A program made the translations under genes and the position numbers. From a virus: a stretch of DNA of 56,699 nt. The stretch lies in the IMG/VR virus record IMGVR_UViG_3300044731_000819, positions 1-56,699 of that record, one strand, 5' to 3'. Below, in pieces: positions 19,401 through 27,552 of the stretch (positions are counted from its first letter, which is position 1; each line of letters begins with the position of its first letter). The notes beneath the pieces were generated by a model. That model was not told the DNA's origin, ran no database searches, and saw only the letters and a program-made list of their open reading frames with translations.

Positions 19401-21655
19401 GGATAATCACCATTAGCATTGGTTGCAGGTGTATCAATATGTAAAGTCGTCTCTACAGGTCCTGCCCATATATATGGGTAATCTTCTTGGAAATCTCCTA
19501 CATTATATGAATCGGGACTATTAAAATCCGCCAATGGGCTTAAATTTATAGTTCCAGTTCTAGTATAATCTTGAACGTTTTGGGATAATCCATCAGCCGT
19601 TTCATTACCACTTAAATCAATATCAGAATCTTTACAATCACATCTTTCACACCCATCTTCGGTATATAATAACAAAGGTATTTTAACATTTTTAAACCAA
19701 TTATCCGCATATTTTACTCGTTTTGGTTTTTCAGGGTTATCATCACAAGGTTTACCAATCCATTTTTTTAATTTACAAATCGCCTTTCTAATACCATAAA
19801 TCAACAATTGTATTAAAAAGACAAGTTGCATTATTAAGAAAATAACCGGCCATAAAAATGCAAGTAAGTGCATAGGAATTATTATTGCCCTAAGCACAAA
19901 TTTCATAAGTGTTAAAAAGAAACTTAACAATATAAAAATTGGAACAAATCTATATTGAACATCATTAACAGGTAATTTATTAACTGACTCTTCACAATCA
20001 TCAGTATTAATATTTTTAATCTGTAATGTATTCCAAGTAAACCTTCTTGATGTATACCTATCCAATAATTGTGATACAGTATAAACTTTGTTATACTTCA
20101 TAAAGTAAAAGGTATCAACACAATCAATTGCTTCCAATGGGTCATTATAATCATACCAACTTAAACTAAATGCGTATGAACGTTCCAAACTATATTTTGC
20201 CAATGGTATTTTTTCAAATACCCAAGTTGCAGTTGCTTGGTCGTCCTCATATGTTGGTGTGATTGCAATTACGTCATTTGAATCTAACACAATGTCAGTT
20301 TTATTTCCAACATATGGATTTCCATCTAATTCAACCACATAATCAGTCACATTTGTTTTAGATTTAACACGATACACATAACCCGACTGACCGTTAATAT
20401 AGATTGTTGGGTCGTTTGTTTCAATTGTAAAAGTTTCAGTATCATATAATAATGGGTCTTCACCACTAGTCGTCCATCCATGTTCTTTAATATTTGGTAC
20501 TAAAAAATACCCTCGTCTATTTTCTTCTTCAAGACCAGCAGGTTGTTGCCACTTTATCTTAAATCTATATTTACCATTTGTTGGTATCCCTAATTTTGGG
20601 TCATCACTTAAAACTCTTTCCCCATTCTCATTAGTATACACATAATCCAAATTCATTGGGACTTCAACTACCCAAGTTCCATCAGCATCAATTAGTTTAC
20701 CATTCTGTGGTAAATCATATTTTTCTAATATAGGGTATCCATCGTCATCAATATCTATCGTTTGTCTTATCGCAATAATTTGACCAGGTCCTGATGTTAA
20801 TAAACATAATTGACCTAATTTGGATTTAACTTTACATCTTCTTCTAACTTTTTTAGTAGTCTCTGATGAGAATATAGAACCCATAAAAACCGCAGTGGGT
20901 TGAATGGTAATATTACTTGAACTATTACTTAAATCAAAGTCAGTACGAGTAATACCAACTTGACAAGTATCATCTTGTCCCCAAAATGCATTAACCTGAA
21001 CTATTTTTGTTTCATAAACAATTTGGGGTAATTCATTAAAGTTATTTGATGTTCTAAAAAAACTTCCATTAAATTGATTTTCACTTCCTCTACCAATTCT
21101 AATAAGGTCTTGGGGAGTCATTGAAAATTCTCCAATGTCTGACAAGTCAATATTCAATACAACCGTATGTGTTCCAACAGGAACCCCATAAATCATATAA
21201 TCCCCACTCTCGTTTGTAGTAACAGTATATTTGTAATATTTTTCAAATAATTCAGCGGCAATAGGGTCTTTTAAAACGTCTTCTCTTGTTGGGAATGTTC
21301 CTGTTGCAGAGTGTCCAACATATGATGGTGTATATGGTAAGAGGTTATATCTATAACCGTCTTCATTCACATCTTCAAGTGTTCTATAAGGATAGTATGA
21401 AGTTAATAAAGGATTATCCTCATCTTCAGGTTTTATTGGAATAAAAACAGAAACTTTAGCTTTAGGTAATCCGTATCCCCCGTTCACAAAAACTCTACCC
21501 GCAATAACTCCATAATTTGCACAACCAATAGGATAAACATCTTCTTGTCTAATCTTTAAAGACAATAATTCAATCTCTTCAAAATCTTGATTAATGTTTA
21601 CCGTTAAGTTTTGGTCTTTGCCAGGTGTAGTCTTAATCCTATATATTTTACTCAT
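16400..21655 (-). CDS. Giant tail/baseplate protein with carboxypeptidase-regulatory-like domain and hydrophobic hairpin
   Basis: A 1751-residue protein, first gene of the coupled run. Residues about 45-190 look like a carboxypeptidase-regulatory/CNA-B-type beta sandwich (AGRVFVNGGYGLPKAKVSVF, later TTNESGDYMIYGVPVGTHTVVL). At about 565-630 there is an unusually long hydrophobic stretch (FVPIFILLSFFLTLMKFVL, then LLAFLWPVIFLIMQLVFLI), enough for two or three membrane-spanning helices. It is followed by a basic segment and a Cys cluster (CERCDCKDSD). Further Cys pairs occur downstream (CDCN, CCGKD). The C-terminal half is Asn/Tyr/Phe-rich. A TATTTAT heptamer lies 13 bases before the ATG. A virion protein is likely from context; the hydrophobic part could be a membrane-inserting element exposed during DNA entry, or may pack against partners. 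Confidence 0.65.
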   Translation of the reverse strand: MSKIYRIKTTPGKDQNLTVNINQDFEEIELLSLKIRQEDVYPIGCANYGVIAGRVFVNGGYGLPKAKVSVFIPIKPEDEDNPLLTSYYPYRTLEDVNEDGYRYNLLPYTPSYVGHSATGTFPTREDVLKDPIAAELFEKYYKYTVTTNESGDYMIYGVPVGTHTVVLNIDLSDIGEFSMTPQDLIRIGRGSENQFNGSFFRTSNNFNELPQIVYETKIVQVNAFWGQDDTCQVGITRTDFDLSNSSSNITIQPTAVFMGSIFSSETTKKVRRRCKVKSKLGQLCLLTSGPGQIIAIRQTIDIDDDGYPILEKYDLPQNGKLIDADGTWVVEVPMNLDYVYTNENGERVLSDDPKLGIPTNGKYRFKIKWQQPAGLEEENRRGYFLVPNIKEHGWTTSGEDPLLYDTETFTIETNDPTIYINGQSGYVYRVKSKTNVTDYVVELDGNPYVGNKTDIVLDSNDVIAITPTYEDDQATATWVFEKIPLAKYSLERSYAFSLSWYDYNDPLEAIDCVDTFYFMKYNKVYTVSQLLDRYTSRRFTWNTLQIKNINTDDCEESVNKLPVNDVQYRFVPIFILLSFFLTLMKFVLRAIIIPMHLLAFLWPVIFLIMQLVFLIQLLIYGIRKAICKLKKWIGKPCDDNPEKPKRVKYADNWFKNVKIPLLLYTEDGCERCDCKDSDIDLSGNETADGLSQNVQDYTRTGTINLSPLADFNSPDSYNVGDFQEDYPYIWAGPVETTLHIDTPATNANGDYPDVLFSNSLTIAERLNCFNLKDKYFDTTTVNGGVGRNQVKRTISGNGNLFHYDNTMILVVDAGEIGSFTTGQLLSFSDPSLSSDPNLTGSSVANTGGTNSITGTPIANGSQWTLNYASPTNPNVSNSVTYTINYTSETANYLAYPTDMEFYQVLTGLTLNSFFALTENSTNINGNYLYRNSKPDFLNRYLNNQMRVFMTVGDYLGADIDCTNQLWRSIALAPSPAYNVSSDSNIQTPLYYLDGKEGLGIIILQRGVDPHSPKVQQEIDLSRIFGWTNYGQQGLTITGEYKLNVPIQASNNGLRLPRHDQFATNSSTDTFGTIFFNSTMNVQSTFTGYTSNLLRYYSRLGSSGSGGPVTESGGLLTAVQSSSNLINSTTDCDCNTFYNIKTGWRFTNGNNSLYGYASGEYIEGGSSCNAYISASNTQVYCSQTVLTEVAVSTSYSTNIYPNTTSVNMSNPTKLVMRTDRLPSSTQVPTGNTTGDGVRLLYQNPNFTIYLFDESGAATGLGSAPEVYTFTEIETGDTPTEYANVIESLSDCSKAVPLECYIVNPDNTVSIKPCDDSDGTCCGKDYSLGGFRSWFNYGYGCYSLVSFPIISIVKDFKLIVEFIQRLKLNMALCFDVFSHTFGNAWINGTLYAFPFQMNTFFDAQNKPTYNYCKELLYFHDPTNNFYYRSSPYNDNNNKFIGRDTNERANGNGNVKQLGFPTTMMDLGPKVSYLQEIVFSDDYDGYIVDKLDATSFKNVSDLLNVMILSRFVNENFISLFLPGIGDGSDPSIAGFFKNKRWNPSGNILFPGTIDGDYSQMSAINSEFGIAEFSPEGYDVNTSFKVKRDNSEYAYFEIFFSGNNQDRDYITPRRKIWNENASTAPLPSDFGYISTFSQEVPFYEWDIKTTNSNTIFGNQNNNWDTNESGFFKYKYQSIDRISPASHPIIVGSTNSKYWKGFIYNVDANGNATDAIPSGFQDKRQINNPFFFYFGLNKGASAYDKFKTKYINDTDL

Positions 21656-21668
21656 CGGATTTTATTTC

Positions 21669-21675
21669 ATAAATA
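21669..21675 (-). promoter_or_regulatory. TATTTAT late-promoter candidate (1751-residue gene and downstream run)
   Basis: Exact heptamer on the minus strand in the 83-base gap after gp6, 13 bases before the ATG at 21655. Confidence 0.5.
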
Positions 21676-21738
21676 GTTATGACGGCATTTTTCTAAACGC
21701 AATCATAGAAATAATAAGTCCGAATAAAATAAAATAAA

Positions 21739-23577
21739 TTAAGAAACTGTAACTGATTGGAAGTTTTTCACCCTTACTCTAATATCTTTGGTCGGGAACC
21801 TAACTTGATATACTTGGTTTGGTAATGCGAAAATAGTTCCATCTTGTGGTGCAATCAATTTTGTCGCAGAATCGGCATATGCCATAGAAGTCTGAGATGA
21901 TGAATATTCCCCTCCTATTTCATTGAATATGTCAATTTGTGTGACGGATATCACTCCATTCTCAGATTGTAAAATTCTATTAATCTCTGATATATTAACA
22001 TTCTGTCCCAATTCTCTATTAGCAGGACTAAAATAATTAGATATCTTATCAATAATTGATGTGATGATATTACCCTGATTTTGTGTTGATTCTAATACAA
22101 CATAAACATCTAAACTCAAATCAACCACATCAGCAGTTTCAATTGCAATGTAGTCATTAATCATTCTGAAGTTAGATAGATAAGTTGCAAGGTTATCCAA
22201 CAATGCATTTGATACAGTATTAGTCAACGCTCCACCTGTATCATATGATAAGATTTTAACTTTAATCTTATTCTCTTCTTCCATTACCGCAACTTTAGCA
22301 GGTGCCCCAAATTGACTTGGCATTTTTCTAATTAACGCCTCATAGTCATTAACTGTTACCGCTCTGTTTTGACTTGCGAAGTTAAACGCCACATAGTTTC
22401 TAACCTCTTCAAGTGTAGGTTGTCCTGCTCCACCGATTGCCGCAGTTACGTTATTACAACGTAAAGAATTAATAACCGCAGTGTTTGTAGTTTCAGATGG
22501 TCCGTTTACTACAAAGATAACAGTTCCAACCTGATTGATTGTATTAACACCAATATTACTTCCAACACCACCACCTGAACGATACTGAATAAACAATGTC
22601 GTATTTGGTTTAAGTGTTGAACCTAATGAGAAGTTATTTAAGAAATTTTGGATTGTCGGTAAAGTTCCTGAATTCGTGAATTCTCTCAATTGGTCTTCAG
22701 CCGAACCTGTTCCACCACCAAAAGTTAATTTCATAAATCCCTCAGGTGTAAATTCACTGATAAATCTATTATTAGTTTGTATCCAAGTACCAATCTTAAC
22801 ACCAGGCTTATCTGATGGTTTTGTTGAATCTTCAATGAAAACTCTATCTTGAGCTAATGCGTCCACCTCATACCATCTACCATCAACACCCAAAAATTCT
22901 TGTGGACCCGGTACGTTAGCATAATTGGTTCCGTCTTTTTGGATTACACTTGTAATACCCAAAACATTCTTACCAGGTAAGAAAATTTCATAGAATGGTC
23001 TAACATCGTTTGGTGTGATTACTTGTTTGAATACTTTAGTAACACCATTAACAACCAATTCTCTTTTAGTAATAGTATAATTAATTAAGTTACCTCTTGA
23101 GTCAAAATTAGGAATCTTTAATCTGTTTGGATATCCTTGTGAGTTATATGGTGAAGTAAAATCAATATCGTAAATTGTCTCAAATATTTGTCCCGCCCCA
23201 ACAACTTGAGAACCTCTTCTCAAAATACCTTCATATCTTTCATCATCTTTATCTCCATTAGCCGGTACTGTAATTGAAAATTCAACTAACGCAACTGAAG
23301 GTCTTTGACCAGGAATTTTCAATCCATAAGTTCTTGCCAAATTATAAACTGATGAACGTTGTTGAGCAAATTGTAAAACTGTTTCTTGAACACTTCTATC
23401 AATATGATAGTGTAAGTTATCAGAAACCGCAGCATTCAAATCCATAAACACCGAGAACACCGATGCATCATTGAAGTTATCAATTAATTCAGGGTAGTAA
23501 GCTTTTACAAAATTTACAAGTTCTGTTCTAATTCCTTGGAAGTCCCTTACGGTATACGATATTCTTTTTTCAGCCAT
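21739..23577 (-). CDS. gp6: Baseplate wedge protein gp6-like (baseplate J family)
   Basis: A 612-residue protein matching the gp6/baseplate-J type. The N-terminus has the family's pattern: an early DFQGIRTELVNFVKAYYPEL, then DASVFSVFMDLNAAVSDNLHYHID, marking the helical core that dimerises wedges. A beta domain follows (about 100-270). The centre has an RNYVAFNFASQNRAVTVNDYEALI segment, typical of where the J-like proteins read out the position of the chain. The C-terminus ends in a beta-rich NQVYQVRFPTKDIRVRV. T4 gp6 is 660 residues, so length fits. It lies 4 bases after gp25, as expected for wedge partners that assemble together around the hub and trigger sheath contraction. Confidence 0.88.
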   Translation of the reverse strand: MAEKRISYTVRDFQGIRTELVNFVKAYYPELIDNFNDASVFSVFMDLNAAVSDNLHYHIDRSVQETVLQFAQQRSSVYNLARTYGLKIPGQRPSVALVEFSITVPANGDKDDERYEGILRRGSQVVGAGQIFETIYDIDFTSPYNSQGYPNRLKIPNFDSRGNLINYTITKRELVVNGVTKVFKQVITPNDVRPFYEIFLPGKNVLGITSVIQKDGTNYANVPGPQEFLGVDGRWYEVDALAQDRVFIEDSTKPSDKPGVKIGTWIQTNNRFISEFTPEGFMKLTFGGGTGSAEDQLREFTNSGTLPTIQNFLNNFSLGSTLKPNTTLFIQYRSGGGVGSNIGVNTINQVGTVIFVVNGPSETTNTAVINSLRCNNVTAAIGGAGQPTLEEVRNYVAFNFASQNRAVTVNDYEALIRKMPSQFGAPAKVAVMEEENKIKVKILSYDTGGALTNTVSNALLDNLATYLSNFRMINDYIAIETADVVDLSLDVYVVLESTQNQGNIITSIIDKISNYFSPANRELGQNVNISEINRILQSENGVISVTQIDIFNEIGGEYSSSQTSMAYADSATKLIAPQDGTIFALPNQVYQVRFPTKDIRVRVKNFQSVTVS

Positions 23578-23581
23578 AATT

Positions 23582-24040
23582 TTATATATTAATTATTACA
23601 AAATCTTTAGAGTTAAATACGTTATCTGTAATAACATAATCAATCCTAACTTTTGCAGTATATTCTCTATTACTTAATCCCGTCATATTATAACTTCGTC
23701 CTCCTGAACTTTCTGTAGATACTGAAGAGTCAACGTCGTCATTTGATGCGTCTGTAATTGAGATATTTGAAATTTTAAGGTTAGGTATATATTTTTCACA
23801 AGATTGTCTAATTTCAGATTCAATATTATCGAAAGTCAAACTATCCATAGGTTCAAAAATATATTCATACAATCTACTTCCAAAATCAGGTAAATAATAT
23901 CTAGACCCTCTTCTTGTTAATAAGAGATGAACCAAATTATTCCTTATTTCATCTTCCGCAGTTTGTGATAAAGTTAAATATTTTCCTACCTGTGAAATTC
24001 TGAATGGAAAATCAATACCATATGTTTTACCATTTGCCAT
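23582..24040 (-). CDS. gp25: Baseplate wedge protein gp25-like
   Basis: A 152-residue protein of the gp25 (lysozyme-like fold, non-enzymatic) family. Landmarks are GIDFPFRISQ near the start, then LVHLLLTRRGSRYYLPDFGSRLYEYIFEP (positions about 36-67), where the RRGSR...PDFGS segment is the family hallmark. In contractile tails this protein sits next to the sheath initiation ring and plugs wedge to sheath. T4 gp25 is 132 residues, so this one is slightly longer. It has a TATTTAT heptamer five bases before its ATG and is followed directly by gp6, so the pair probably forms one late transcript separated from the flavoprotein by a terminator. Confidence 0.9.
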   Translation of the reverse strand: MANGKTYGIDFPFRISQVGKYLTLSQTAEDEIRNNLVHLLLTRRGSRYYLPDFGSRLYEYIFEPMDSLTFDNIESEIRQSCEKYIPNLKISNISITDASNDDVDSSVSTESSGGRSYNMTGLSNREYTAKVRIDYVITDNVFNSKDFVIINI

Positions 24041-24045
24041 ATGTT

Positions 24046-24052
24046 ATAAATA
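24046..24052 (-). promoter_or_regulatory. TATTTAT late-promoter candidate (gp25-gp6)
   Basis: Exact heptamer on the minus strand, five bases before the gp25 ATG and downstream of a terminator hairpin. If it is the promoter, the message would be almost leaderless. Confidence 0.5.
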
Positions 24053-24091
24053 TAATGTCGTGATATTTTAACTAAATAGTGTAAAAATAAA

Positions 24092-24112
24092 AATCCTAAT
24101 AGTATTAGGATT
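24092..24112 (-). terminator. Terminator hairpin after flavoprotein region
   Basis: AATCCTAAT and ATTAGGATT form a perfect 9-bp stem with a 3-base loop. On the minus strand it is followed by TTTATTTTTAC. The stop codon of the small frame ending at 24111 lies at the edge of the stem. Confidence 0.8.
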
Positions 24113-24302
24113 AAATCAAAACGATTATTTTACCATCAATTGTTTTTGGGATATTATTATCGTACTCAAATTCTATAAATTCTTGATTGAGTATATGTTC
24201 AGTTATGAAATCATTGATGGGATAATAATTCAAACAATCTACAATCGGTTTTTCTCTTGAATTATACTTATAATACCCAACCTCATAATCCCATATCGTC
24301 AA
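24111..24302 (-). CDS. Small protein or frameshifted extension of the flavoprotein
   Basis: After the stop of the flavoprotein, the +1 frame stays open and reads like real protein: DYEVGYYKYNSREKPIVDC, then NDFITEHILNQEFIEFEYDNNIPKT, ending GKIIVLI. The stop abuts a terminator, so transcription covers it. There is no good ATG: in-frame ATGs lie well inside the flavoprotein gene, where the frame looks non-coding. A TTG at 24300-24302 would give a 63-residue protein overlapping by 20 bases. Alternatively, a +1 shift at the AAAAAATTC tract near 24303-24311, or a real or sequencing indel there, would fuse it to the flavoprotein. I cannot decide between these. Confidence 0.4.
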   Translation of the reverse strand: MTIWDYEVGYYKYNSREKPIVDCLNYYPINDFITEHILNQEFIEFEYDNNIPKTIDGKIIVLI

Positions 24303-25050
24303 TGAATTTTTTGTGGGACTTTTTGTAAGAAGATTTACTTTCGTCATGAACATCTGTTGTATATTGCCAATTCCAATATAGTTTCTTATTTGGTTCAAAT
24401 CCATAGAATTTATGAACTTCCATTTGAGTTTTTGTAACATTCTCACCATTCCAATTCTGACCAACACAAATAAAACCAGTTTCAATACCTTCAACTATGT
24501 TTTTCTCACCTAAAGTACTATGTCTATTCTGAATCCAAGTTAATCTTTCAATTAGATTTTGATAATACATATTGGACTGACCCCATCTTACAGAACTGAA
24601 GAATATTACCGCATCAGACTCAAAAAGTTCTTTGGACACTTTCCAAAGTTCATCCGTTTTTTCATTTAAACTAGCCCAACATCTGTGATGTCCCGAAGGA
24701 TTTTTTTTATCATCTTTAAGTAAAGATTTCAAAATACCACAACTATTACCCTCTTTTCTTGAAACATTCCCTTCACAAGGAAAAATCTTGAGTTCTGAAA
24801 CATCCATAAAAACTGATTTATCACCAAGTTCTTCATTCAAATACATCGCAATTAATTTTGATTTAGGAACATCAATTTTTTTAGGGTCCCAGTTAAATCT
24901 ATTTGAACAACTTAACAATAAAACTTTTTTCTTCTTTTTTAAAATGTCTAAAGTTTGTTTTAATTTTTTAGCACCATCCTCTTGGACTAATTCTTCCAAA
25001 AGCATCATTTTTCTTATTTTTTCAATTTCTTCCTGAATAATATTAGACAT
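24283..25050 (-). CDS. NADPH-dependent FMN reductase-like flavoprotein
   Basis: A 255-residue protein when started at the ATG at 25050; a longer open frame to 25122 would run into the terminator of nrdA, so 25050 is preferred. The core has a flavodoxin-type order: strand plus loop LLLSCSNRFNWDPKK (phosphate-binding region), MYLNEELGDKSVFMDVSEL, a Cys-bearing segment (FPCEG, GNSCGIL, HRCWAS), then DAVIFFSSVRWGQSNMYYQNLIERL, the usual pattern of FMN reductases and iron-sulfur flavoproteins. It might supply electrons to ribonucleotide reductase encoded just upstream, but that is inference. The N-terminus (EEIEKIRKMMLLEE) looks like an added amphipathic helix with an L-x-E site. A TATTTAT heptamer lies four bases before the ATG. 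Confidence 0.7.
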   Translation of the reverse strand: MSNIIQEEIEKIRKMMLLEELVQEDGAKKLKQTLDILKKKKKVLLLSCSNRFNWDPKKIDVPKSKLIAMYLNEELGDKSVFMDVSELKIFPCEGNVSRKEGNSCGILKSLLKDDKKNPSGHHRCWASLNEKTDELWKVSKELFESDAVIFFSSVRWGQSNMYYQNLIERLTWIQNRHSTLGEKNIVEGIETGFICVGQNWNGENVTKTQMEVHKFYGFEPNKKLYWNWQYTTDVHDESKSSYKKSHKKFIDDMGL

Positions 25051-25054
25051 ATTA

Positions 25055-25061
25055 ATAAATA
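25055..25061 (-). promoter_or_regulatory. TATTTAT late-promoter candidate (flavoprotein)
   Basis: Exact heptamer on the minus strand, between the nrdA terminator and the ATG at 25050, four bases from the latter. Confidence 0.45.
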
Positions 25062-25076
25062 CTTCTTTAAATAAAA

Positions 25077-25097
25077 AAACCCGACAATGTCGGGTTT
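25077..25097 (-). terminator. Terminator after nrdA
   Basis: AAACCCGAC and GTCGGGTTT form a 9-bp stem with a 3-base loop, followed on the minus strand by TTTTTTATTTAAAG. It starts four bases beyond the nrdA stop. Confidence 0.9.
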
Positions 25098-25100
25098 CTA

Positions 25101-27533
25101 TTATGATGAACAACCAAAACAATCAAATTGACTATTATCAGGTTTTGGTGGTAAATTCATACTTGTATAATCTACCTTTGGTGGTTCAGGTGTTGGATTT
25201 GGTTTGTTAATTTTTGAGATATCAACTGCCAAGTGTTTCGCTCCTGTTGAGATTGCCTTTGTTCTTACATAATAACAAAGTGTTTTCAATCCCTTTTCCC
25301 ATCCATAAAAATGTGATGATGAAATCTTTGACAATGTTGGGTTACCCATATAGATGTTCATTGATTGTGATTGGTCAATAAATGGTGCTCTGTCGGCCGC
25401 CATTTCAATCAATGACTTTTGTGAGATTTCCCAAATTGTTTTATACTTGTTAATCAAGTGTTCAATTCTTTTAACTTTTGAATTGTATTTCTTATCTTCT
25501 TGGTCAAGATAGTTGTTGAAGTTAATGTTTTGAATTGAGCCTTCGCACATTATGATTTCATTCTTTAAGTCCTCACACCAAATTCCAATCTTTTCAAAGT
25601 CGTTAATTAAGTACTTGTTAACAATCATAATTTCGCCACCAACTACACGTCTGTTAAAGATTGCTGAGTGAGCTGGTTCAGTCATTTCGTATGAACCTGT
25701 AATCTTCGCCGAAGATGCTACAGGCATTTGAGCCGTGAATAATGAGTTACAAACACCATAATCTTTAACTTCTTCTTTTAATGAGTTCCAATCCCATCTT
25801 CCTGACAAATCACCTTCATTAAGTCCCCACATATCAAATTGGAATATTCCTTCTGACATCGGTGAACCGTTAAAGAAATCATATGGTTTATATTCTTCTG
25901 ACTTACATAAACTACAACTTTCAGTAATTGCTGCAAAATAAATTGTTTCAAATATTTCTTTATTCAACTTACGAGCTTCATCAGATGTGAAGATATAATC
26001 CATCAAATAGAATACATCTGCAAGCCCTTGTGTTCCAATTGCAATTGCTCTTTGTTCCAATCCACCCTTACGACCTTTTTCAGTTGAGTAGTTATTGATA
26101 TTAACAACTTTGTTCAATGCTCTTACAACTTTACGAGTTTCTTCATACAAACCTTTAAAATCAAACTCACCATCTTTCACATAGTTCTTCAATACCATAG
26201 ATGAAAGAGTACAGATAGCAGTTGTTTTCTCATCTGTATATTGGTAAATCTCGTTACAAAGATTTGATTGTTTGATTACACCAATATTCTGATGATTTGT
26301 CTTTTTGTTAGCATTGTCTTTAGAACAAAGATATGGTACACCCGTTTCAATTTGAGATTCAATAATCTTGTTCCAAATTTCTTGAGCCTTAACTTTCTTA
26401 CCGAGGCCTAACTCAACCGCCTTGTTATAGTTAGTTTCATACTCATCACCAAAAGACTCTTGTAATGGTTTGATACCCGATTTAACGATATCATTAGGAC
26501 AGAACAAATACCAATCGTCATTGTTCTTAACTGCGTTCATAAAGTTGTCAGGAATCCAAAGTGCGGTAAATAAATCACGAGCCCTTAATTCCTCAGCACC
26601 TGTATTCTTTTTAATATCCAATAAATCAAAGATATCTTTATGCCAAGGTTCCAAGTAAATTGCCGCAGAACCTGGTCTACGTCCTTGTTGGTTGAAGAAA
26701 CGAAGTGACTCGTTAACAATCTTCAAATACTTCAACAACCCTCCAGCGTATCCACCTGAAGATGTAATACGACTCTCCTTACTACGAATGTTAGACATTG
26801 ATAATCCGATACCCGCAGCATCTGATGAATAAGTTGAGATGTCTCTCATAGTATTCAACAAACCTTCACGAGAATCCGAATCATTATAATGAAGAACACA
26901 AGATGCTAATTGTGGAACCTTTGTTCCCGCATTAATCATAATTGGGGTCGCTGGAGATATTCTCTGACTTGACAATGCTTGATAGTATTCAACCGCTTCT
27001 TCAAATGTATTAGTAACCCAAAGAGCGACTCTCATATACATATGTTGAGGTCTTTCGACAACTTTACCACTTGGTAATTTCAACAAATACATTTCAGAAA
27101 GTGACCTCCAAGCAAAATAGTCAAAGTTATAATCATTATCGTGATTAATTACCTCGTCAATTTTACTAGGACCATAAGATTCAACAATCGCCATTAATTC
27201 ATTACTTACAATACCATCAACGTGTAAGGTATGCATTGTATTTGAAAAACTTGGGTCAGTTTCTTTGTGGTATGATGAAATTGCAACTGATGATGCCAAA
27301 CGAGAGTAATCATGGTGACTACCTGTAAAAGCTGCGGCAATTTCATAAATTAACTTATCCAAATCTTTGGTAGCGATAACCCCTTCAGTTGGTACTGAAG
27401 TAATTACCTTAATAAAGATTTCGTCAGAATTTACATTCAAACCTTTTGAGGCTCGTTTAATTCTTTGATAAATTTTCTGTGGGTTAAACGATGCGTCGTC
27501 CCCACTACGTTTTTTAATTCTAAGTGACATCAT
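25101..27533 (-). CDS. nrdA: Ribonucleoside-diphosphate reductase, class I alpha subunit
   Basis: 810 residues; converts ribonucleotides to deoxyribonucleotides for phage DNA synthesis with the beta subunit encoded upstream. An N-terminal ATP-cone (about residues 3-95, KKRSGDDASFNPQKIYQRIK) is the usual allosteric activity site. The active-site residues are visible: a cysteine in ASCVLHYND (about 210), the NLCNEI motif (Asn, Cys, Glu; about 425), a cysteine in AICTLSS (about 438), the radical-transfer Tyr pair in CYYVRTKA (about 750), and the C-terminal redox pair C805 and C808 in FDCFGCSS. All key residues are present. It follows nrdB by 19 bases and ends at a strong terminator, so nrdB-nrdA form the end of a transcript. 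The start could be either of two adjacent ATG codons. Confidence 0.97.
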   Translation of the reverse strand: MMSLRIKKRSGDDASFNPQKIYQRIKRASKGLNVNSDEIFIKVITSVPTEGVIATKDLDKLIYEIAAAFTGSHHDYSRLASSVAISSYHKETDPSFSNTMHTLHVDGIVSNELMAIVESYGPSKIDEVINHDNDYNFDYFAWRSLSEMYLLKLPSGKVVERPQHMYMRVALWVTNTFEEAVEYYQALSSQRISPATPIMINAGTKVPQLASCVLHYNDSDSREGLLNTMRDISTYSSDAAGIGLSMSNIRSKESRITSSGGYAGGLLKYLKIVNESLRFFNQQGRRPGSAAIYLEPWHKDIFDLLDIKKNTGAEELRARDLFTALWIPDNFMNAVKNNDDWYLFCPNDIVKSGIKPLQESFGDEYETNYNKAVELGLGKKVKAQEIWNKIIESQIETGVPYLCSKDNANKKTNHQNIGVIKQSNLCNEIYQYTDEKTTAICTLSSMVLKNYVKDGEFDFKGLYEETRKVVRALNKVVNINNYSTEKGRKGGLEQRAIAIGTQGLADVFYLMDYIFTSDEARKLNKEIFETIYFAAITESCSLCKSEEYKPYDFFNGSPMSEGIFQFDMWGLNEGDLSGRWDWNSLKEEVKDYGVCNSLFTAQMPVASSAKITGSYEMTEPAHSAIFNRRVVGGEIMIVNKYLINDFEKIGIWCEDLKNEIIMCEGSIQNINFNNYLDQEDKKYNSKVKRIEHLINKYKTIWEISQKSLIEMAADRAPFIDQSQSMNIYMGNPTLSKISSSHFYGWEKGLKTLCYYVRTKAISTGAKHLAVDISKINKPNPTPEPPKVDYTSMNLPPKPDNSQFDCFGCSS

Positions 27534-27552
27534 AGTTTAAAAAGATAGTAAA

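Noticed and set aside
21660-21741. Hydrophobic peptide frame after gp6 (LIYFILFGLIISMIAFRKM on the minus strand)
   Set aside because: It looks like a transmembrane helix, but the frame opens only within gp6 and the sole ATG is in its last ten codons. AT-rich DNA gives such peptides by chance.
25051-25122. Longer N-terminal extension of the flavoprotein (24 extra codons)
   Set aside because: It would run through the nrdA terminator and into the nrdA coding end. The ATG at 25050 with a preceding TATTTAT is more plausible.
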